Shown here piece by piece: positions 34,318 to 39,230 of a stretch of 39,230 bases of DNA. The notes under the pieces are model-generated. The model had not been told where the DNA came from. It made no database searches and saw nothing but the letters and a program-made list of their open reading frames with translations. Origin of the DNA: Pseudomonadota bacterium. Its GTDB lineage: Bacteria; Pseudomonadota; Alphaproteobacteria; Rhodospirillales; Casp-alpha2. The stretch is from the NCBI GenBank assembly GCA_027624235.1, contig JAQBYB010000020.1, forward strand, positions 1 to 39,230. Reading direction: 5' to 3'. Position numbers and translations under genes: made by a program. Position 1 is the first letter of the stretch. Each line of letters opens with the position of its first letter.

Positions 34318-34914
34318 TTGAAAAGCCTGAGAATCCGCCCTTCCGCGCTTATTCAGCTTGCCGCCCCGGCCTTGCTTGGGCTGGTGATGGCGGTCAGTGT
34401 CTCCTTATCACGTCCGCTAGCCGATACGGAACCCGGAAAATGCGCCGGGGCTGATCGGGTGTTCACCGGATTTACCGCCCAAGACCCCCCCAAGCCTGTC
34501 TCAAAACAGTCTTTTATCGATGCCAACGGCAACCAGCAGAGCCTTGAGGCGCACCGGGGCCGGGGCGTTGTTTTCAATTTCTGGGCAACATGGTGCGCGC
34601 CGTGTGTGCGCGAAATGCCGCAACTGGACCGGCTCAAAGCGCTGCTGGAACCCGATGGCATTGACGTCGTCGCCCTATCCGAAGACCGCAAGGGGGCGAC
34701 GCTGGTCAAAAAATTCTACCGCATCAACAAACTCAAGAATCTTGCGATCAACATCGATGAAGGCGGCAAGGTGTTGCGGGATTCCAGGGTTATCGGCCTG
34801 CCGGCGACGCTGTTTATCAACGCCGACGGCCTGGAAATCGGCCGCGTTTATGGCATCAGTGAATGGGATTCCAAGGAGTCAGTGGCGTTTTTGCGACGCT
34901 GCCTGAAACCATGA
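34318..34914 (+). CDS. TlpA-like thiol-disulfide oxidoreductase
   Basis: A 198-residue exported thioredoxin-fold protein. A hydrophobic N-terminal segment ([21 protein letters not shown]) is a signal or anchor. The redox motif is [17 protein letters not shown] (CxxC). [12 protein letters not shown] carries the cis-Pro. It is likely to reduce disulfides in the periplasm, for example during cytochrome c maturation, but its partner is unknown. The start is a TTG at 34318, 39 bases from argH on the opposite strand. This argH/tlpA divergent pair is common in alphaproteobacteria. The stop overlaps the next gene as ATGA. Confidence 0.88.
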   Translation: MKSLRIRPSALIQLAAPALLGLVMAVSVSLSRPLADTEPGKCAGADRVFTGFTAQDPPKPVSKQSFIDANGNQQSLEAHRGRGVVFNFWATWCAPCVREMPQLDRLKALLEPDGIDVVALSEDRKGATLVKKFYRINKLKNLAINIDEGGKVLRDSRVIGLPATLFINADGLEIGRVYGISEWDSKESVAFLRRCLKP

Positions 34915-35225
34915 AGTCGCCCGCCATTATCTTATCTGCCGCGTTGTTGACGGCGTCATGCGCCGCCGCCCCCGTTGCCTGGGAACAGCCCGGCGGCAGC
35001 AACGATCAATGGATCAAGGACAAGGTCGCCTGCCAATACAACGCACGGCGCAAAGCAGAAAAAGATTTCCGTCAACACGGCGGGGACACCTTTACGACAG
35101 AGTTCGAAACCGACACCCTGAGCCAAAACATGGCGCGCTATGACGTCAAACGCGATGAGCGCCGATTGTTTGAGGATTGCCTGAAGGGCCGCGGTTACGC
35201 CAAAAAGAAGACGCGGCCCGAATAG
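34911..35225 (+). CDS. Small predicted lipoprotein
   Basis: A 104-residue protein beginning [21 protein letters not shown], a lipoprotein signal with lipobox TASC (Cys17). The mature part is charged and has two Cys (VACQYNARRKAEKDF and FEDCLKGRGY), a pattern seen in small alphaproteobacterial envelope lipoproteins of unknown function. The ATG at 34911 overlaps the tlpA stop, so the start is clear and the pair is coupled. Confidence 0.75.
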   Translation: MKSPAIILSAALLTASCAAAPVAWEQPGGSNDQWIKDKVACQYNARRKAEKDFRQHGGDTFTTEFETDTLSQNMARYDVKRDERRLFEDCLKGRGYAKKKTRPE

Positions 35226-35247
35226 ATTGTAAGGACGGATGGTGGCA

Positions 35248-35556
35248 ATGGACGACCAAGACGGGCGGCGTTCCGTGTAAGACGCCAGGCCGCTGATCTG
35301 CCGCGGCTACAACTCATACGCCGTATCGGACTGCGAGAAGGTGACCCTGGACCAAGGCGCCTACAAGAAGGTCCGCTATTACGATGCCCAGGCGCAGGCG
35401 GCGCACCTGACCGTCGGCGCCATCGAGAAAGCCACGAACGAGACTGGGCTTGAGCCGCTGTTGGGCGACATCAGGCCGGCATTGCGGGTTGCGCTGACGC
35501 AACCCGATACCCGCGAACGGTGGCTGAAGGGAGAACCGGTTTTCGGCGCCGGTTAA
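35248..35556 (+). pseudogene. Hypothetical protein remnant, interrupted by an in-frame stop
   Basis: One frame reads from ATG 35248 as MDDQDGRRSV, stops at TAA (35278-35280), then continues open as DARPLICRGYNSYAVSDCEKV and on to EPVFGAG at 35556. After the stop, the first usable start is GTG 35341, which would give 71 residues and lose the CRGYNSYAVSDC part. The continuation has a protein-like composition, so a gene broken near its 5' end is the best reading. A short intact gene from 35341 is possible. No family is recognised. Confidence 0.4.
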
Positions 35557-35595
35557 GCGGCCCCTGGTTAGGCGGCCCCTGGTTAGGCGGCGAGG
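35551..35595. repeat. 15-base tandem repeat, three copies
   Basis: GGTTAAGCGGCCCCT (35551-35565), GGTTAGGCGGCCCCT (35566-35580) and GGTTAGGCGGCGAGG (35581-35595). The first copy ends the plus-strand remnant and the third contains the stop codon of the minus-strand DUF1127 gene, so the array spans both gene ends. Confidence 0.85.
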
Positions 35596-35942
35596 GGGTG
35601 ATTATCAACTTTGTCGTCGGTGGCAACCGCGACCGGCGTTTCCGGCGCCGTTTTGCGCACCAGCTTGCCTTCGACCACGGCATTGATCTGATCGCGGCGG
35701 ATGCCGATGTCCTTGAGGATATAATCGGGCATGGCATTCAGATCGCGTGCCAACACGTTACCGCGATACCAAGCGGCGATCCCATCGACGACCTTCTTAA
35801 AGGCGCTGCTGATAAAAAGAGCGATTTCGACTTGGCGTTTATTATGGGCCAGCGTTTCCAATGTCAGCGGATCCAACCGCCGTGATTTGGCGACAAAATC
35901 AACAACCTTAATGTCATCATAAATCTGGTTCAGCATATCCAT
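35583..35942 (-). CDS. DUF1127 domain protein
   Basis: A 119-residue protein. The DUF1127 motif is in the C-terminal half: WYRGNVLARDLNAMPDYILKDIGIRRDQI, with the R...L..L.D..L.DIG..R signature. Before it lies a helical region (SRRLDPLTLETLAHNKRQVEIALFISSAFKKVVDGI). The ATG at 35942 follows GAAGGAGGAGAC-like purines, a strong ribosome-binding site. DUF1127 proteins in alphaproteobacteria are small and often RNA- or phosphate-linked; this one is longer than the usual roughly 50 residues. Its specific role cannot be read here. Confidence 0.8.
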   Translation of the reverse strand: MDMLNQIYDDIKVVDFVAKSRRLDPLTLETLAHNKRQVEIALFISSAFKKVVDGIAAWYRGNVLARDLNAMPDYILKDIGIRRDQINAVVEGKLVRKTAPETPVAVATDDKVDNHPLAA

Positions 35943-36143
35943 GTCTCCTTCTTCCTTCCTTCCTTCTCGCACCCAGACAACCCGGAGCGGTGCGGAACGG
36001 TCGCTTTGTCTCCCCTCTAAGATATGCGTCATGGGGATTCCATAAAGCGTTATTGTTGCACTGCAGCAATGCGTTCGGCGCATGGCTTGGCCGAGAGCTG
36101 TTGGTGTATGACAGCCGCCGGACAGCCTGCTAGAAAGACGACC

Positions 36144-37952
36144 ATGGCCCAGGACAACACCAACATTAATGGCAAACCCGGCGGCGATATCCCGGCCCGG
36201 CTGCGGGCGTTGCGCGGCGAAATCGATCGGCTTGGGCTCGACGGCTTCATTGTGCCGCGCAGCGACGCGCATCAAGGCGAATATGTCGCGCCGTCATCCG
36301 AACGGCTGACCTGGATCAGCGGGTTTACCGGGTCGGCGGGATTGGCCGTCGTGCTGACGGAGCAGGCGGCGATTTTCATCGATGGCCGTTACACCCTGCA
36401 GGCTCAGGCGGAAGTGCCTTTCGGCCTGTTCCAGCATTGCCCCCTGAACGCCACCACCGCAATGGACTGGGTCACCAAGACCCTGCCCGCCGGCGCCAAG
36501 TTGGGCTACGATCCCTGGCTGCTGACGCCGGGCCAGGTCAGCCGGTATCGGGTGGCGTGCATAAAGGCCGGGGCCGAATTGCTTGCGACCGCCAACCCCA
36601 TCGATACGGTGTGGACAGACCGCCCGGCGCCGCCGAGCGCACCGGTGGTCATCCACGACAATGCCTTCGCCGGGATTCCGGTGGCGGACAAGCGCCAACA
36701 GATCGCCGACGACCTCAGCGCCCAAAAGATCGATGCCGCCGTACTGACCGGAACCGATTCCATCGCCTGGCTTCTCAACATCCGCGGTAATGACGTGCCG
36801 TTCACGCCGGTGGCGCTGGCCTTCGCAATTATTCACGCCGATGGCGGGGTCGATCTGTTCATCGACGCGGCCAAGCTGTCACCGGCAATAGAGCGCCACC
36901 TGGGCGCGGCCGTCCGCTGCCGGGCGCCCGATGCTTTCGGTGATGCCCTCGACCAATTGGGCGAGCAAGGGCAAACCGTCCGCCTCGACCCGGAAACAAC
37001 CGCCGCCTGGGTGGAACAACGCCTGGAAGCGGCGGGCGCCACCATCAATTCGGGCGCCGACCCCTGCCAACTGCCGAAGGCGAAAAAAACGGCGGCGCAA
37101 CTGGACGGCATTCGCGCCGCCCACCGCCGCGACGGCGCCTCGCTGACCCGGTTTCTGGCGTGGCTAAGCGACGCCGCCCCGAACAGGGACGTGACCGAAG
37201 CCGCCGCCGCCGACAAACTTGAGCAGCTGCGCCAGGGCAACGACCACTTTCGGGGCTTGAGTTTCCCGACCATCTCCGGCGCCGGGGCCAACGCCGCCGT
37301 CGTCCATTACCGGGTCAGCGACGACACCAACAGTCCGCTGACCGATGGCAGCCTGTATCTGCTCGATTCCGGCGCACAATATCTGGACGGCACCACCGAC
37401 GTCACCCGCACCGTCGCCATCGGCGTGCCCAGCCCAATAATGCGGCGTCATTTCACCCTGGTGTTGCAAGGCCACATCGCGCTCGCCGCCGCCCGCTTCC
37501 CGGAAGGCACCAGTGGCAGCCAACTGGACGTCCTGGCGCGGCGGGCGTTGTGGGCCGAGGGGCTGGATTATGACCACGGCACCGGCCACGGCGTCGGCCA
37601 CTATCTGGGCGTCCACGAGGGGCCGCATCGAATTTCAAAACATCCCAACCGCATCGCCCTGGAGCCCGGCATGGTCGTCTCCAATGAGCCCGGTTACTAC
37701 GAAACAGGGGCCTATGGCATCCGCATCGAAAACCTGGTTGCGGTCATTTCCGGGGAACCGGGTGAAAAGACATTGGCATTCGAGACCCTGACCCTGGCCC
37801 CTATCGACCGGGCGCTGATCGACACCGCGATGATGACCGCAGACGAAATCGCCTGGCTCGACGCTTACCATGCCAGAGTGATGCATGAGATCGGGCCGCT
37901 GGTCGATGCCGCGACGGCCAAGTGGCTGAAGCAGGCCGCGGCACCCCTTTAA
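36144..37952 (+). CDS. M24B aminopeptidase P family protein (Xaa-Pro aminopeptidase)
   Basis: A 602-residue three-domain aminopeptidase P of the long (about 600-residue) type. Two creatinase-like N-terminal domains (GLDGFIVPRSDAHQGEYV, ISGFTGSAGLAVVL, DSIAWLLNIRGNDVPFTPV) precede the pita-bread catalytic domain. The five metal ligands are visible: LDSGAQYLDGTTDVTRT (two Asp), GTGHGVGHYLGVHEGP (His), SNEPGYYE (Glu) and IRIENLV (Glu). It releases an N-terminal residue before proline. The ATG at 36144 is chosen; upstream extensions lack family similarity. It ends two bases before the convergent methyltransferase-like gene. Confidence 0.93.
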   Translation: MAQDNTNINGKPGGDIPARLRALRGEIDRLGLDGFIVPRSDAHQGEYVAPSSERLTWISGFTGSAGLAVVLTEQAAIFIDGRYTLQAQAEVPFGLFQHCPLNATTAMDWVTKTLPAGAKLGYDPWLLTPGQVSRYRVACIKAGAELLATANPIDTVWTDRPAPPSAPVVIHDNAFAGIPVADKRQQIADDLSAQKIDAAVLTGTDSIAWLLNIRGNDVPFTPVALAFAIIHADGGVDLFIDAAKLSPAIERHLGAAVRCRAPDAFGDALDQLGEQGQTVRLDPETTAAWVEQRLEAAGATINSGADPCQLPKAKKTAAQLDGIRAAHRRDGASLTRFLAWLSDAAPNRDVTEAAAADKLEQLRQGNDHFRGLSFPTISGAGANAAVVHYRVSDDTNSPLTDGSLYLLDSGAQYLDGTTDVTRTVAIGVPSPIMRRHFTLVLQGHIALAAARFPEGTSGSQLDVLARRALWAEGLDYDHGTGHGVGHYLGVHEGPHRISKHPNRIALEPGMVVSNEPGYYETGAYGIRIENLVAVISGEPGEKTLAFETLTLAPIDRALIDTAMMTADEIAWLDAYHARVMHEIGPLVDAATAKWLKQAAAPL

Positions 37953-37954
37953 TA

Positions 37955-38494
37955 TTACCCAACCCGGTACAGATAGACCTGGCTGGCGTAGATGTCGGAG
38001 GCGGTGCGGGTCTTGATCGGTTGCCAGCCCCTGAACGCGAAGGTGTTGGACAGCACCAGGGCGCCCTTGGGCAATTCGGCCTCCAGTTTCGGTTTTAGCT
38101 TTTGCATCGTCTCGCCGGGCAGGTAACAGACCACCAGCGCGGCGTCGGACAAATCAACCGTGTTGAAATCCTTCAACCGGAAACACAGGTTTTGCGGCCC
38201 ATCAAGATAATGCCGGACAGCGGAAACCGCCCATGGCAGCAACGATATCTCGAACGCCCGCACCGGGGAGGCGGGATAGCGCCCCGCCAACACCCTGGCC
38301 AGCCCGCCCCAGGCGGCGCCCAATTCATAGATCGGCCCCTCGATTGTTCCGCCCGCGTCCGCCAACACCGCCATCATGGTGTCGCGAACCGACTTCGACG
38401 TCGGCACCGGCGACGCGCCGGTGAACATCGTCGAGGCAAAAATCGTTGCAATGATCGCCAGCACCATGGCTGTGATTGCGATATCCATCGTCAT
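37955..38494 (-). CDS. Membrane-anchored methyltransferase-like protein
   Basis: A 179-residue protein. An N-terminal transmembrane helix (IAITAMVLAIIATIFASTMF, residues 5-24) is followed by a compact SAM-methyltransferase-like domain: IYELGAAWGGLARVLAGRYP (motif I, E-x-G-x-x-x-G), VRAFEISLLPWAVSAV (motif II with acidic residue), ALVVCYLPGETMQKLKPKLEAEL, and ALVLSNTFAFRGW. The pattern fits class I methyltransferases of the small anchored type. The target is not known. Confidence 0.75.
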   Translation of the reverse strand: MTMDIAITAMVLAIIATIFASTMFTGASPVPTSKSVRDTMMAVLADAGGTIEGPIYELGAAWGGLARVLAGRYPASPVRAFEISLLPWAVSAVRHYLDGPQNLCFRLKDFNTVDLSDAALVVCYLPGETMQKLKPKLEAELPKGALVLSNTFAFRGWQPIKTRTASDIYASQVYLYRVG

Positions 38495-38600
38495 CGCTGT
38501 TGGAAACCCCTAAAAGACATTGAACAATTTTGGCTTTTGAAATTAAATACCGGACATACACCGGGGCCACGACGTTTTTGATGCCTACAGGATAATGGTT

Positions 38601-39044
38601 ATGGGCCTATTCGGAAAATCAAAGAAAAAAAAACCGCCGATCGGGCCGCCCATGGATGTCGCCTGGGTCCGGTCGCCGAAGAGGCTTTTCTACAATTTCC
38701 TCAATCTGGAACCAGATGAACTCGACTTGATGGGCAAGACCGGGGTGTTTGTGATCTGGCTCGGCGGGCATTGGCCGGAATGGCTGTATATCGGCCGCGC
38801 CTACGACCTCGGCGTCACCTTGGCCGAGCTCCAGCATAACCCGAAAATTCTGCGATACGACAAGGAAGCCGGGTTATTCGTCACCTGGTCGGAGATTAAA
38901 TCCGAATTCCAGGATGGCGTCGTGCAGTACCTCAATCAGGTCATTCCGCCGATGCTTGAAAATCCCAGCCCGCCGGATGAGGACGAGCCGCCGATCGCGG
39001 TGTTTCCCCCCGGCGTTCCGGTGCCGCCGAAGGACAGGGCCTGA
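38601..39044 (+). CDS. Hypothetical protein with a GIY-YIG-like motif
   Basis: A 147-residue protein starting MGLFGKSKKKK. The ATG at 38601 is preferred over 38595 because AGGA lies eight bases before it but only two before the other. Residues about 45-75 read GKTGVFVIWLGGHWPEWLYIGRAYDL, reminiscent of the GVYVI...YIGRT core of the GIY-YIG fold, but the catalytic Arg/Glu pair is not evident. An acidic/Pro-rich tail (PSPPDEDEPPIAVFPPG) ends the protein. The function is unknown. Confidence 0.7.
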   Translation: MGLFGKSKKKKPPIGPPMDVAWVRSPKRLFYNFLNLEPDELDLMGKTGVFVIWLGGHWPEWLYIGRAYDLGVTLAELQHNPKILRYDKEAGLFVTWSEIKSEFQDGVVQYLNQVIPPMLENPSPPDEDEPPIAVFPPGVPVPPKDRA

Positions 39045-39230
39045 GCCATCCGCCGCCCCGGCAGGTAAGCCCACGTCTGATCTGCTATCTTCTGAATCGG
39101 TCCCTGTTTACTCTAAATACAAGTGCCCCGTATTATTGTAGTAATATAGTATCCCCCACTGAGACGGCTTATGCCGCTGACCCATTAAGTGCCTTGAGAT
39201 AGGCCGGACGTCAAGATATATTCGCGGCCA

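Overview
The window looks like a compact chromosomal segment of a GC-rich alphaproteobacterium, most likely a Rhodospirillales-type organism. This rests on protein types and gene neighbourhoods recalled from the group: argH-lptM-lysA-DUF4175 with a divergent tlpA; ftsE-ftsX-ydcF-plsC; metW-metX divergent from chorismate mutase-hisC-tyrA; a class III-like PHA synthase; form II RuBisCO. No search was run. No rRNA, tRNA, CRISPR array or complete insertion sequence was seen.

Layout. 1-5208 is a polyhydroxyalkanoate (PHA) locus: phaR on the minus strand, divergent from a phaE-like gene, phaC, phaA and phaB. 5209-5914 holds a truncated receiver gene and two tandem-repeat tracts. 5915-12272 carries a GST, a methyltransferase, metW-metX (methionine) and chorismate mutase-hisC-tyrA (phenylalanine/tyrosine). 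12280-14581 has a YqgE-like protein, a DUF2125 protein and ChaC. 14578-18102 is a B12-dependent ribonucleotide reductase (nrdJ) carrying an intein. 18103-20504 is looser, with DnaA-box-like sites, a secreted hydrolase-like protein, a small exported protein and a receiver remnant. 20505-23714 is a Calvin-cycle cluster (cbbM and two prk genes). 23938-28145 holds plsC, ydcF, ftsX, ftsE and a divergent zinc-ribbon membrane protein. 28601-35225 holds a DUF4175 protein, lysA, lptM, argH, tlpA and a lipoprotein. 35341-39044 ends with a hypothetical remnant, a DUF1127 protein, an M24 aminopeptidase, a small methyltransferase and an unknown protein.

The most unusual feature is at the left edge. The minus strand is open without a stop from the phaR start (1642) to base 1. 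The PHA regulator PhaR forms the N-terminus (about residues 1-187) and its usual C-terminal coiled-coil tail (about 509-547) is intact. Between them, in frame, lies a DEDDh 3'-5' exonuclease of DnaQ/ExoX type with all five catalytic residues and an ExoX-like C-terminal motif. This is either a DNA-binding PHA regulator that has acquired a nuclease module or a recent in-frame gene-into-gene insertion.

Other points of interest: an intein whose +1 residue is the radical-bearing cysteine of NrdJ; a second phosphoribulokinase with a destroyed P-loop; an alpha/beta hydrolase with glycine in place of the nucleophilic serine; and a chorismate mutase carrying what looks like a decayed prephenate dehydratase-ACT region.

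Genes are very tightly packed. Several neighbours overlap by an ATGA or TAGTG junction, and several convergent pairs end within 0-7 bases of each other or overlap at their stop codons.
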